From: Furcasterigmium furcatum
Taxonomy: Eukaryota > Ascomycota > Sordariomycetes > Glomerellales > Plectosphaerellaceae
Direction of reading: 5' to 3'
Length of the DNA: 64,000 bases
NCBI GenBank assembly: GCA_001599815.1
Contig: BCIA01000004.1
Span: 436,862 to 500,861, forward strand
A program made the position numbers and the translations under genes. The notes beneath the pieces were generated by a model. It did not search any database, had not been told where the DNA came from, and worked only from the letters and a program-made list of their open reading frames with translations. Shown here piece by piece: positions 1-11,109 of the stretch. Position 1 is the stretch's first letter; each line of letters begins with the position of its first letter.

Positions 1-383
1 GCCTACCACGTAGCAAGACCAAGTGGAAATGGCGCCGATGCTGACCAACAAAAAGGTGCCTGGAACAATGCCAAAGACATCAAAGGTGGCCGGAATAGAG
101 AGAACGCCCAGTCCTATGCAGATCTTCATCATGATAGCAGTCGTGCCGATCCACCCAACCTGCATGTCTCCGGTCAGCTTCAGCTTTATTCTGCCAGGTC
201 TCATCACAAGAGGACACTCATGTGGGATATGACGAGGCAACGTACACTTCTGTAGTTGGGCCCATCTTCGGTCATCTCGCCGAACACGGCATCTTGGTTT
301 GTCGATTCGCCGACGATGTTGCTCTGTTTCGGCCCAAGGGCCTCCGGGTCGTTGCCCATGTCTTTGTGGCCTTTTTCAGTCAT
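1..383 (-). CDS. Amino acid permease, AAAP family (N-terminal part, runs off window)
   Basis: Two exons are visible: 383-246 and 159-1, joined across an 86-nt intron (245-160; donor GTACGT, acceptor CAG). Exon 1 gives a hydrophilic, acidic N-terminus starting MTEKGHKDMGNDPEALG. After the intron comes VGWIGTTAIMMKICIGLGVL followed by SIPATFDVFGIVPGT. That is the first transmembrane segment typical of fungal AAAP carriers of the neutral amino acid (Mtr-like) group, which move amino acids with protons across the plasma membrane. The rest of the gene lies outside the window, so substrate and integrity cannot be judged. The start is the first ATG upstream of the acidic tail. It is convergent with nothing visible; the downstream neighbour is a regulator on the same strand. 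Confidence 0.75.
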
Positions 384-828
384 TGTTAGGGTAGTGTGGA
401 GGTATGAATGTATAAGTGAAGTGTAAACTGACGGCGGAGCTGGAGCAATATTTATATGAGAGGTCTCCCGCCTGAGGTCGGTAGACAGGGCAATAAATGA
501 TAATCCGCGACAACCAAGTTTCCGGAAGCTGTGTCGCCCGTGACCAGTAACTCCTGAGCTATCAAGCGTCTACAAAATCTGGGGTGCGGTGCTAATCCGC
601 GGCGCGGCTCGCTTTGCGAAAGAGGAAAGTCATCCCTGATACCTGATAGCCCTGACTCGAGCGGCACAATCCCCGCGTCTTGGCGCCCCGGCACCAGGTC
701 AGGGTTGCCGAATGACGCAGTACGTAGACTCGCAGGGCCATGGCCGAATCCTGGCTTTATCATTTCTCTGGCAGACCAGCTCCCAGACTGGCAAACTCTT
801 CCGGCTGGTGGACCGACGATAGGGATTA
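384..828. other. Intergenic, 445 nt
   Basis: Lies between the start of the amino acid permease and the stop of the upstream Zn2Cys6 regulator, both on the minus strand. It should therefore hold the permease promoter and the regulator's 3' UTR. I see no gene or repeat in it. Confidence 0.5.
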
Positions 829-3040
829 TTAGTGCCCATGTGAAGTCCCTTCCCACACCCCCTGGATTCTTATAAGCGTGTCCGAGAAGATGCCCGCGCC
901 GGTGCGACGGGCGCAGCTCGTGAACCATTTGGCAAAGAAAGAGCGCGCCTCCGGATCATGCGCCTTGGCAGCAATCAGCGCCGGCCACAACAGCCTCACG
1001 GAGCCGAAGACCGATTCCTTCGTGTCAATCTGACGCAGGCAATTACAGACCTTGGCAACGTTGCCCTGAAGCAGGCGGGAGTTGACGTCGTACACGCTCC
1101 TGTAGAACAGGATCTTCAGGGCCTCCCGCATGGCCTGGACCAGGGCGCCCAGCAGCCGTTGACACTCGCTGTCTGCCGCCGCATCCGCCAGCCAGTGCGA
1201 GTGTGGCTGGTAGATCAGCCGCTCGACGGATTTGGCCTGCATCATGAAGTCCCCAATACTTGTCCCGGCATCGGGGCCGCCGGCACGCTCTTTGGTCCTC
1301 GCCAGCCTGACAATCATGGACAGGAGGAAGACATAGATCTCGGGGACGCCGAAAATCTCAGGGTAGAGGGTGGCTGGCCATGCGCCCGGCAGCTGCAGGT
1401 GAAGGTCGTTCTCTCCCTCGGCCTGTTCCTTGGCCCTCAGCATCTCCTGATCCAGGTCACGCCACCGCGTGAGCTCGAAGCCCAGGCTGTCCCTGCTGAA
1501 CGCGCCGGCGCCGCTTCTCTCAATCTCCAAGCGGATGCGTTTTCGATGATCTGCCCTGGCGTTTTCGGGCCAGGAAGTCTCGTGTAGATACCGCTCAAAG
1601 GTGTAGTAGTGGTGCAGCAGGCGGACCTTGCGAGACTTTCTCCTGTTCAGACCCTTGATGCGAATGAGTTTTTCCATCTCGAGGAGATAGTTCTCGGCCT
1701 GGCCCGGGTCTCCGACCAGGGTCGAGATCTGAACCATGGCCAACAGCGCCATCAGGATTGACTTGTACTTTGCCGCCTTTGGAACACTGTAGGCCGACTG
1801 TAGCATGCAGGCGGCGTGCCAGTGTGCCTGTTGCCCGTACGACATGGACTGCTCGTGCCACTTGTCCGAGGTGGACATCCCGGCAATACTGGACGCACTT
1901 AATGCCAGTGTTGCGTAGAAGGTGCACAAAGTCGCGTGGTCCAGCCTCTCGCCTAGTGTCAGGGCAGCAAGGCCGGTCTTGACGAGCGGAATGAAAAGAA
2001 CGTGCCACGGCGTCTTGCTATGCCGGAACGGCGTGAGGCTTTGCAGGACCGTGGACGAATAATGTTTGAGGAGAAAGATTGCGTCGTGTGGGACTTCCAG
2101 GTGCATGCTCTGGGGGATCGCCGGCGAGTCTGGCCAAGCACGGAGCCTCTCGGTGCATGGCGGAGAGATGTTGAGACCTGCTGCCGTATCCACGCCCTGC
2201 AGCGGGCCAGCGGAAAGTGTCAGCTCTGGCCAAGGCGTGTCGTCAGACACTTCTTGGACCCGGTCATCCGTCATGACGGTAGCGGCCCCGAAAGAAGGCA
2301 GATCAGTCAGGGGCATCCATAGCAGGGTAGACCAGTCGATCGGCGGCGGCGAGCCGAGATTGCTGAGAACTGCGCCGATGGAGAGGGGAGAAGGGGGTAT
2401 GGTGGCCTGTAGAGTCAGGGGGAAGGGGTCAGCGGCGTCCTGGTCCGCGGTACTACTGTCTGCGACGCCCAGAGAGTCGGGCACATCTTGCGGCGGCTCG
2501 ACCGGGCTGTCCCAGGGCAGGCAACCGTCCAGCTCTGGATCTGGGAGATCAGACAGATGGGCGGCTTTACAGGCGGCGTTTGCGAGACGGAACGCGCCAA
2601 AAGGACCCCGCGTGATCTGAATGTCTACACTGGGCGACGAGGCTTCGCATTCGTCGTCGATTTCCGCGATGTTCCCCAGGGCCTGGGACGGGGGCACGCC
2701 GGACGTGATAGCCTCGCTCATGGACTGTCGCTCCGACTCGGTCAGCAGCTGTCGCCTGAAGCGAGCCGGGCCTCCGATCGACCGTTCGTCCGATGAGCCG
2801 AAGAAGATGCTCTTCTCGTAGCCGCTACACACGAGCTGCGAGGACTTGCACATGGTACATGTTGGCCTCCCCTCGTCACACTTCATGCGGCGGGCGCGGC
2901 ACTGGCAATCGGGGTAGTTAGCAGGTATCAGAGTCTTGGGCCCTCGGCGGGCGGGAGCGAGGGGCCGCCGTCAAGGTAACGCTTACAGTACCGCATCCTC
3001 CGAACGACCGAGTTTGGCGAGCGGGGTTCGGGGTCGTCAT
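829..3040 (-). CDS. Zn2Cys6 transcription factor with C-terminal fungal-specific domain
   Basis: Two exons (3040-2987 and 2901-829) joined over an 85-nt intron that splits the zinc cluster; about 708 aa. The spliced N-terminus carries C16-x2-C19-x6-C26-x6-C33-x2-C36-x6-C43, a complete Zn2Cys6 binuclear cluster within GGCGTCRARRMKCDEG. Residues of about 270-690 are helix-rich and resemble the large Fungal_trans_2-type regulatory domain (for example the stretch around HYSSTVLQSLTPFRHSKTPW). The start was chosen because it restores the first two cysteines; the ATG at 2886 inside exon 2 would lose them. It presumably acts as a nuclear DNA-binding regulator. Its target is unknown; the adjacent monooxygenase gene on the same strand is one candidate. 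Confidence 0.85.
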
Positions 3041-3733
3041 CCTGATCAAGCAAGTCGTGGCTGCGGTTGACTTCTGTGCTTTCGCATGAGATGAGGTTGG
3101 TCTGGGGTTCGTGGCACCCGTTGGTTACTTATTATCAAACGAAGAAGTCAATGCCCGGTGGCAAATCCCGGGCGCAAACGCGGGGTATAGCGCAGTGGCC
3201 CTAATGCGGGATGAACTGAACGCGAAGGTCCGGAGCCTCCACCTCTTGATAGCCCCTATAACGCTAGTCATGATAAGGGGCTGCCCATGACTCGACAACA
3301 GGGGTCCCGAAGATTGGGACGCCTTCCTGTCGAAGACGGTGATACGTATTTGCGGAAGGCTGGCAGATAAGGCGTGTATAATATCGGAATGCAGGGTCTT
3401 GATTGTGGGTTTACGAATGTTCTTGCATCGGCATGAGATATGGCGCACCTAATATTGTCCGAGATGATAAGCGGGATTCCTCCGATTGATCGCAGTCAGA
3501 ATGCCTGAGTTGTTTCCTCCCCTTGTCATCTTGGGCACGGTGGACTGTCCGGCCAGGGCTCTTGGGAGACATCCACGCAGTGAAAGTTTACAGTCGCCTC
3601 ACGTAGTGCTCGGGGAGATGACTTTCGTCATGAAAAACAAATGATGCGATAGACTAAGGTACGAGCCGTTGATTGAGAGGAAACCCTCTTGTTCGAGCCA
3701 GCGAGTCACCTAGAGGAGCAGTACGCCCCGGGA
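3041..3733. other. Intergenic, 693 nt
   Basis: Between the start of the Zn2Cys6 gene and the stop of the flavin monooxygenase (both minus strand). It must contain the regulator promoter. No convincing ORF, tRNA or repeat seen. Confidence 0.5.
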
Positions 3734-5407
3734 TCAAGCAAAGACCAGCCCGGGGTATCCCGCCTCCTTCGACTCCCTGCACATCCTGCGATACTCCGGG
3801 ACAGGCCCGGCGTACCTCGCGACCATGCGAACCGTCTTCCCCTTGACGTTGGCGTTCACGCCAGTCATCCAGCTGTCGACCTCGTTGATGAGAGATCCCT
3901 TGCTGCAGTCGTTGACATGCTTCGTCCACTCATCAGCTGCCTTCTCCGCAGCCTCGATGTAGGTGAACCCGTTCTTCTTGCAGTGCTCGAGCATGTCCAG
4001 AGCGACCTCGACCGAGTGCTCGATGTTCCGGGACGCGTTGCCGACTGGTTGGTGCGGGCCCATGACCGTCAGCACGTTGGGCAGGGAGGGTACCGCCATG
4101 CCCAGGTATGTGTAAGGCCTGTGGTCCCTCCAGATGGACCGGTCGCCCTCTGGCGTCCCACTCAAGCCGACGAGGGAACGGCCGTCCTTGCCGCGCCAGT
4201 CGATGGCCCTGTAGGCGCCCGTGATGGCGTCGAAGCCGGTGGCGCAGATCAGGACGTCAAGTGTATGCTCCCTGCCGTCGGCCGTCTTAATGCCGGACGA
4301 CGTGACTTCCGAGATGGGCGTCCTCTTCAGATCAACCAGGTGCACATTCGGGAGGTTGAAGGCCTCGAAGTACCCGCTCTCGAGAGGAACGCGGCGCGTA
4401 CCGAATCCGTGGCTCTTAGGGATGAGGCTCTCAGCGACCTCCGGGTCGTGGACTCTCTCGCGGATCTTGTTGGCGATGAAATCGGAGTACGCCTTGTTGG
4501 CCTCGGCGTTAGTATAGGTATCGCTGAAGACGCCGAGCCACTTGCTAAAGCCCGGTTGGTTATAGATATTCTCCCAGTGCGCCAGGCGCTCCTCGTCGGA
4601 CACATCGGCGTGCTTTCGAGGGTCTGGGATATGTATGAAGCCCGAGGGGGTACTGGCGCAACGCTTGAAGAGGTCATCGTAGCTCTTAATGTGCTTCTCC
4701 ATGTCCTCGGGGGAGATGGGCTCGTTTCGGAGGGGGGCCGACCAATTGGCGTTCCGCTGGAAAACATTTAGGGACGCAATGTTGGGGAGCTTGGACAAGG
4801 CCGTGCTGATCTGAATGCCGGTGGCGCCGGTGCCGATGACGCCAATACGCTTGCCATCAAAGTGCGTCGTAGCATCGATCCCCTTGGGCCATCGGGAGGT
4901 GTGGAAGGCTTCGCCCCGGAAGGCCTCGATCCCGGGAATTGCTGGAAGGGCCGGCTCTGAGAGGAAGCCGATGCAGCTGACCACAAACCTCGAGGGGTAC
5001 GCTCTGCCGTCCTCGGACTCAAGCTTCCAGGTGTGTGTGTTGCTGTCCCATGTTGCTGATTTGATGGAGGTGTTGAAATCAATGTCTTGGTAGAGCTTAT
5101 TCTTCTCGGCAAAACGCTTGATGTAGTTGTGAACCTCCTCTTGTGTCGAGAAGGTCTCTTTCCACTTCCATTCGTCCCGCAATTCCTTGTCAAAAGAAAA
5201 GCAGTAGGTGAGGGACTCGGTATCGACACGACATCCGGGGTAGCGGTTGTAGTACCAGGTGCCGCCGACGTCAGTGCCACGTTCCAGCACCTTGATCCGC
5301 CAGTCCGGGAAGCGCTGGCGAATGTGATAGAGGCTGCAGATGCCGGAGAGGCCAGAACCCAGAACCAACACATCGACTGGCTCGGCAGAGTTGGAAACAG
5401 AACCCAT
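3734..5407 (-). CDS. Flavin-binding monooxygenase, Baeyer-Villiger type
   Basis: Single uninterrupted reading frame of 557 aa, normal for cyclohexanone-monooxygenase-type enzymes. The FAD-binding Rossmann motif GSGLSG is at 17-22, the Baeyer-Villiger fingerprint FRGEAFHTSRWP at 163-174, and the NADPH-binding Rossmann motif GTGATG at 192-197. Family members insert one oxygen atom next to a ketone carbonyl using NADPH and O2, giving an ester or lactone. The substrate cannot be read from sequence. It is transcribed divergently from a short-chain dehydrogenase 618 bp away. Such pairs can work in series, the SDR oxidising an alcohol to the ketone that the monooxygenase uses (inference). No introns and no lesions seen. 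Confidence 0.92.
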   Translation of the reverse strand: MGSVSNSAEPVDVLVLGSGLSGICSLYHIRQRFPDWRIKVLERGTDVGGTWYYNRYPGCRVDTESLTYCFSFDKELRDEWKWKETFSTQEEVHNYIKRFAEKNKLYQDIDFNTSIKSATWDSNTHTWKLESEDGRAYPSRFVVSCIGFLSEPALPAIPGIEAFRGEAFHTSRWPKGIDATTHFDGKRIGVIGTGATGIQISTALSKLPNIASLNVFQRNANWSAPLRNEPISPEDMEKHIKSYDDLFKRCASTPSGFIHIPDPRKHADVSDEERLAHWENIYNQPGFSKWLGVFSDTYTNAEANKAYSDFIANKIRERVHDPEVAESLIPKSHGFGTRRVPLESGYFEAFNLPNVHLVDLKRTPISEVTSSGIKTADGREHTLDVLICATGFDAITGAYRAIDWRGKDGRSLVGLSGTPEGDRSIWRDHRPYTYLGMAVPSLPNVLTVMGPHQPVGNASRNIEHSVEVALDMLEHCKKNGFTYIEAAEKAADEWTKHVNDCSKGSLINEVDSWMTGVNANVKGKTVRMVARYAGPVPEYRRMCRESKEAGYPGLVFA

Positions 5408-6025
5408 GGTCAGAAGATAGTAAGGTCAACAAAGGGGGGGAGAATCTGGCGTCTGAGTTTATCCTGTCGAAGAAGCACGGTGAGGACAATGAAACATTAC
5501 GAGACAGACTCAGACGAGCGCACATGCTACGCTCATATATGGTGATTTCTCGAGGGATATGTTCGGCAACTCAGGCAGACCACCACGATGTTCCTTCGCC
5601 GTCGGAGGAAATGAGTGCGGGGACCAAGACGATCCGTCCTCGCCGGTGTGTGGCGGGCGACCGATGGAAGGTTTCGCCCCGATGATGTGGCGGTGGATTC
5701 TGCGCACGCCCGAAGAAGCCGCCGATGATCGCCGGCCCCACTCACGGCGATGACTTTCCTATTTCTCTGATAGGAATGTGTTCCCATGGCTTCGCGACCG
5801 CCTCGGATCAGCTACCGACATCGTTTGATCGGGTGTCCCTGGTACTGTGTCTGTGTCCATGGCCCTTACGAGAATCCGAAGATATAGTCTCCTCGCCAAT
5901 TCCATCATGACTGACGTTGACGCTACCAAGATCTCGCCATCTCATCTCGCACTCAGACTACCACCACCACCTCTTTTCAGAACCATCATCCCTACTACCT
6001 TCCACATCTCACTCGAATCTTCGCC
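5408..6025. promoter_or_regulatory. Divergent promoter region between monooxygenase and SDR
   Basis: This 618-bp gap separates two genes read outward, so it must hold both promoters. It includes a CT-rich stretch just before the SDR start at 6026 (C/T runs near 5985-6020), as is common upstream of fungal start codons. No specific operator was identified. Confidence 0.6.
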
Positions 6026-6832
6026 ATGGATGTTCCTGGTTACGCATTGATTGCGGGCGCTGCTTCGGGCATCGGCAAGTCCTGCGCGTTTGGCTTTGCC
6101 CGGGAGGGCTCTGCTGGAATTGCGCTCCTCGACCTGAACGGCGATGCCCTCGAAGATGTCAAGAAGGAAATCCTGGCCTCGGTCAAGGGGACTCTGCCCA
6201 AGATCCTTGTCTTCTCGGTCGACATTTCGGTGGAGGCAGACGTCGACCGCGCCGTGGCCGAGGTCGCCAGCACCTTCGGCCGCCTCGACTACCTCGTGAA
6301 CACTGCCGGCATTGCCATCAAGCATCCCGGCGGTGCTGCTTTCGCCAAGACGGCTGATTGGGATCGCACGCTCAACATCAACCTCAACGGCGCCTTCTAC
6401 CTCCTGCGTGCAGCGGCGAAGATCATGCTCCAGCAGGAGCCCATCGTCTCGAGTATCGACGGCAGGCCCCTGCAGCGTGGGTCGATCGTCAACTTCGCTT
6501 CCATCCAGGGAGTCGTCGGCATCACGCTTTCCACGTCGTACGCCGCCAGCAAGCACGCGGTCATCGGGCTGACCCGGACGGCGTCCGAGGACTACGCCCA
6601 CCAGGGCCTCCGCATAAACGCCGTCTGCCCGGGCTACACCGAGACGCCCTTGACCACCACCAACCCGGACGTATTCAAGGCCATGAAGGAACGCGTGGGA
6701 ACCATGGTCCCAATGCAGCGGATGGGCCAGCCCAATGAGATTGCCGATGGAGCCTTGTACCTTGCCGGAGGAAGAAGTTCGTTCGTGACAGGCTCGACAC
6801 TCATGGTCGACGGCGGCTACACCTGTCGGTAA
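6026..6832 (+). CDS. Short-chain dehydrogenase/reductase (classical SDR)
   Basis: Intronless, 268 aa, the usual size of classical SDRs. The NAD(P)-binding loop GAASGIG is at 11-17. NTAG at 92-95 replaces the more common NNAG, and the catalytic residues are S159, Y172 and K176 with normal spacing. Asp36 at the end of the second strand (LLDLN) suggests NAD(H) preference. The C-terminal FVTGSTLMVDGGYT segment is the usual SDR substrate-loop end. It should interconvert an alcohol and a ketone in the cytosol. The start is the ATG directly before the first beta strand. It is divergent from the Baeyer-Villiger-type gene and may supply its ketone. Codon use is strongly C-ending, unlike most genes of the central block. 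Confidence 0.92.
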   Translation: MDVPGYALIAGAASGIGKSCAFGFAREGSAGIALLDLNGDALEDVKKEILASVKGTLPKILVFSVDISVEADVDRAVAEVASTFGRLDYLVNTAGIAIKHPGGAAFAKTADWDRTLNINLNGAFYLLRAAAKIMLQQEPIVSSIDGRPLQRGSIVNFASIQGVVGITLSTSYAASKHAVIGLTRTASEDYAHQGLRINAVCPGYTETPLTTTNPDVFKAMKERVGTMVPMQRMGQPNEIADGALYLAGGRSSFVTGSTLMVDGGYTCR

Positions 6833-8607
6833 AGGATGAGAACTCAGAGTGGTCTTGGACTTTGTCATCGAGGGAGCACGGAGCCCTTGCGCTCAAAACT
6901 AGCAATATCAATAAATCCCTGTTGGCACTTCCAGCTGTGACACGCATGAGAACCTTGGAATCATTTGCATCAGTATTATCAAGTGTATGTACAAACCGTA
7001 TAGCAGCTTCAACGAGTGCGTATCACAGTATGGTGAAGCAGGGGTTTAACAGACCCTGTGGTAAAAGTAACCATATATAACGCCCGGGCACAAACAACCT
7101 CCGTGAGCTACTTGGTATGTCACTTCCCCTCCTGTTCGGGGTCACTCGATGCCGATGCGGGGTCCAATCTGGCTCCGCAGAAGTACCGAAGAACCTGCGC
7201 AAGAACCCAGATCGAGGTGGTGCCGGAACCCGCCCAGGTCGGCCGGCAGTGCCTCCGGATCGACAGGAACAGTGTGTCGGCGCACGCTCTTCCAAAGATT
7301 ATAGACAAGTTAAGAAGACATAATACACCAAGTTAGAGTCGCAAACTAGCCACATCTCTCGTTAGAATATTGCATATATACTATATTAATATTAGCATAG
7401 GTCCATCCAGCGGGCGTCACACAGCTTCCAATCATGGCATTGACCTGCAGCTGGACTGCAGGGCAATATGCCCGTTGCTGATTAGCCTGGCTACACCCTC
7501 ACGACACGAAGAGAAGGCAACTGAGGCAACCGCTAAGACTGGGCGACGCAGATGAGGCAAACTGTAGAGTGCGTCCGATCAGAGCCTAGGGATGCTCAGC
7601 CGAGTCCGACAGCAGTGCTCATCGTCAACGCACTAGGGGTTTGACGCAGCCCCGACGAGATCTGTTGCACTGTCCGCCCCTGTGAAGAGATGCGGCGTCT
7701 TGGAATATCTCATCTTGTTTAGCAGGATGACAGGTCCCGTCCAGCGAGCGGTAAGCATTAAACATCGATCAGGCTGCGTGGCCAGCCGCTGTCGCAGCTG
7801 CATGACCAAGGCCGACCAGCGGAGGAGTTGCTGGGCTTCATTGGCACAACAGCTCTGATGCATGCAAACCTGCATCAAGAGGCCGCGAGTGGCGGCGAAT
7901 GGCTGCCATCAGCCCAGAGCTCAAAGAGAGACATGTCGTTTTTGGGGGGTGGCTGGGACGGGTCGAAATATGAGTATGGATTTTCCCGAGTTCCCATTGA
8001 TTTGTCTCCCTCCCTGTCTCCCTCCCTGAAGCTCCTGAACTCTGAACCCTCTCAGCGAGTCCAAGCGCTCCATGTCCCGAACAAATCAACAGCCTTCCGA
8101 TGCCCGCAACGAGGGACGAGGCTTGTCGCTCCGCACGCGGAGTTGGCTCTCTGATGGTTGATGACCGGCTGCGCCGTCGCCCGACGACCCGCGATATAAC
8201 CGGGAAACACGCCAGGTTGCACTCAGTAGGCTCGCATCCAAACCCTCGTCTTCAAGGGCTTGGGCCTCGCCGGCCCGGACTCTTTAAGGGTGGACACTGG
8301 GTTTTGCTTTTTCGACAATCACCAAGTTGACAGATCCCAGACCGGAAGTAGGTTATAAGTCTCAGGATTCTGTTTCTCTCACGTTGTTTTCAGGTCGGGA
8401 AGAAGCACGAGCTAATCTTTTTCGTCCAGGTGCCGTGGCTGCACGAATGGCCCTGGCATACACCAAAGGTGAACTCCGCCGCGGCGAGGCATGGCCCTAT
8501 AAGTCCATCGTGTCCAATGCTTATAGGGGCGCAGGTCACTTCATCGGGAAAGTCGTGGACGATACCAGCAACCACAACGTTCTCATTGCACTAGTACCTC
8601 TCTGTTT
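6833..8607. other. Long intergenic stretch, 1.8 kb
   Basis: Lies between the SDR stop and the aminotransferase stop, so it is a convergent 3'-3' region with no promoter demanded. Only short, motif-free reading frames are present. It contains a CT-repeat patch near 8005-8030 and AT-rich patches near 7365-7400. I recognise no gene, tRNA or transposon. It marks the boundary between the left block and the central catabolic block. Confidence 0.5.
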
Positions 8608-10131
8608 TCAGGGAACCAGCTCATCCACACGAAAATTAATCCTCAAAGCCTTTCCAAATCTCGTGATGGCGGCTGCTACTTCGTCAAGTGGCGCGGCAGC
8701 GAATGTAGTCCGGAAGTATAGATCCTGTCGTGGCTTGCCCTTAGAGACATGGAACCAGCTGCCGCGCGCGACCAGGGCGCCCTGTTTGATGCTTTCCAGC
8801 CAGATCTCCTCCTCTATCTCAAGCAGGGACTTCGTACAAGCATCTGGATGCGTTTTCCAGTCAATCTTCAGCCATTGCTGTTCCCTCGCGTCAGTACGTC
8901 TTGTCCGGAGTGGAAGGTTTGTTTGGGTGGAGTCATGGGCTATGGGACTCACAAACATGCCAGCCGGGGCTGGGACCCAAGTAACGAGTTCCTTCGGCAG
9001 TTCACGGTTAAATGCCTCGATTGTAAAATCCCGTCGTTCAATGTACTCCTGCCGAATGTACAACAGCCAGTTGAAGTAGCCAGCGTGTCCCCAATGCTCG
9101 TCGAGTAACTTGAATAGTGCGAGTTGGCTGAAGCCGCTTGGGCCTTGTGTTGAGACATCGGCATGGCTCTTGTACTTCTCAACAATCTGCTGGCTTGCGG
9201 TAAGCCAGCCCACGCGACTGCCAGGGCTGATAACCTTGCTGAACGAGTCCATGCGAACCACCCGACCGTCGATGTCCATGCTGAGATACGAAGGTATGAT
9301 GATGTCGCGCAGGACTTCTGGTCGAGCCATATGATTGTTACTATTAGTATCAGTAGTCGGGGTGTCAGCGTCCAGTTGAAGAAAATAGTAAGGATCGTCT
9401 TCGAGAATGATCAAATCAAATTGTTGTGCAACTTTGTATAAGGCTGTTCGGCGATGAAGACCTTGTGTTGCGCCAGTGGGATTCTGTCCTGTTGGGATGG
9501 CGTACAGCAGGAATGGCCTCGCCGCGCCCTGGTGAGCTTCTGGATTCCAAGTGTTTAGGATGTAGCGGAGGCTTTCAGGAAGCATTCCTTGGTCATCCAT
9601 CTCAACTCCAACAAAGCTTACTCCCATAGGGGCCGCAGTTTCAGACGCGGTGGCAAACGTAAACTCGTCTCAGTCACCTCTCTTGGTGAACATTCGGAGG
9701 ATCATATCCAATGCGGATGTGTTACCGATGGTCATTGTGCACTGCCAATCAGCATAGGGGGGATCGTGCACAATCTCAGTGTGCTCAGTGAGCCAGCGCA
9801 GCAGCTGCGGAGAGCCATTCCCCTGGCTGTAGTTCAAAGCGACAGTTAGGTCGTAGATGCTGCTTCCATTGGCACGGTCATGTTTCCCTGCCTGAAGTTT
9901 TACCAGCCTTGTCGCGTCAGGCAGATCTCCGCTGCCAGGCACTACGAAGTCAATCATCTCGAGCGGGAAGTACTCGCCCAAAGGAAGACCTCCGCCGAGA
10001 GAGATGACGTTCGGGTTTTGAAGGTGCTTGAAAGCGGCCTTGAGGGACGAGCCTGCCCGGCTTGCCGATTCTTGGTTGAGATGATCTGCGTAGAAGTCCG
10101 TTAGTGACCGGTAGTTGATTTTGAATGGCAT
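8608..10131 (-). CDS. PLP aminotransferase class I/II (aromatic/2-aminoadipate type), interrupted by one in-frame TGA; possible pseudogene
   Basis: One frame runs 508 codons from ATG 10131 to the stop at 8608 with a single internal TGA at 9672-9670. Family features are intact on both sides: ISLGGGLP near the N-terminus, the IPTGQNPTG segment, the acidic LEDDPYYF stretch, and the PLP lysine in DSFSK at codon 299. This is the fungal Aro8-like group that transaminates aromatic or 2-aminoadipate-type amino acids. At the break the sequence reads RGD-stop-DEFTFAT, where relatives carry about four residues, suggesting a small in-frame deletion that created the stop. A 57-nt intron (donor GTGACT, acceptor GGGAG) would bypass the stop in frame but would delete 19 conserved residues. 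It is either a recent pseudogene, a sequencing error, or a shortened protein. Confidence 0.75.
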
Positions 10132-10682
10132 ATCGACTGCACTTACGATCCCATTTCAGCGCAAAAGGTTTGTGGGGGTCATTCCGAGTCTTGAACTGTT
10201 GGCTTGTGGATGGTGCTGCTACTCCCCATTGAGCAGCACTGAACTCGGCCCGTGGGGGGGGGGGAAGATTCGGCGTCGCGACTGAGCCGATAGTTGGATG
10301 CATTTTGTTGCCGAGTTCAGTAAGGGAGCATTCATCTATGAATCTAAGTCGGCTCACTATCCCTCTTGTAGGTACAAATTATATAATAACTTCGCTTGAG
10401 GTGCCTGAGTAGCCATGGGTAGCAATTCTCGCGGTCGATAGAACGGAGAGGGTACGTCCCGAACACTCCAGCAGTCGATGAATCGCTGGCCGGCGTCATC
10501 GGCGGAATAGGAGGCGGCCGGAGTGAATCTTGCTGCTTACTCCGGGGGATCGGCGGTGTGGTTCGCAAGACACCGGTAGTTGCATATTATTTCCAGATAT
10601 GCCGGTCTGTGAGACGCCTTATATCCAGAAACTAATACCGAGGCCACCTCTACCCTACCAGGGACGCAGGGACACTCCGATC

Positions 10683-10698
10683 ACTCCGGGCCCGGAGT
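10683..10698. promoter_or_regulatory. Perfect 16-bp palindrome ACTCCGGGCCCGGAGT
   Basis: An exact inverted repeat in the divergent promoter, with further ACTCCG(G) or CCGGAGT half-sites at 10518-10524, 10539-10545, 10674-10680 and 10768-10774. CGG-containing palindromes are typical Zn2Cys6 binding sites. Assignment to a particular regulator is inference. Confidence 0.4.
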
Positions 10699-11109
10699 AA
10701 GACCCTCCTCCCGCCGAAATCCACCAACAAGAGGTTCTCCATCAACCCAACACTTCTTGCATACAACACTCCGGTGTCTCCGAAAGAAAATAAACTGGAA
10801 ATGACTGTGAATTCATGTAATGCGATCTTTCTTGCCGGGCAAACCTTGGCGGGCAAACCTTGCCGAGGGACACATGTCCGATTTCAAAGCCATAATTAGA
10901 CAAATCCTGATTTTGATGCTGAGAACCATGCAAGTGGGTAGGGTGGAAACAGTAAACAGCTTTAGTGTGGCACTTAGTTGCATAGATCTCCGGCTCAGTT
11001 CCCAATACCGTTATAGTAGATCTAGGATGGCAATACAAAAGTGTTTTGCCCCAGCAGTCGATCGAATTCTGACGGCTTGAGTCTTGGTAGAATCGCCGAG
11101 GCCGAAGCG

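Noticed and set aside
5942..6868. 308-codon open frame on the minus strand opposite the SDR
   Set aside because: Mirrors an SDR with complete motifs and C-ending codons; the antisense frame has no recognisable domain and arises from codon bias.
8327..9079. 250-codon plus-strand frame opposite the aminotransferase
   Set aside because: The minus strand carries the PLP-lysine motif and family sequence throughout; the plus frame lacks any motif.
9670..9672. Programmed stop-codon readthrough of the aminotransferase TGA
   Set aside because: The next bases are GAC, not the CUA context known for efficient UGA readthrough, and the stop is mid-domain rather than before a C-terminal targeting tail.
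10254..10264. 11-G run as a possible G-quadruplex
   Set aside because: A single run without the other G-tracts needed close by; kept only as part of the promoter description.
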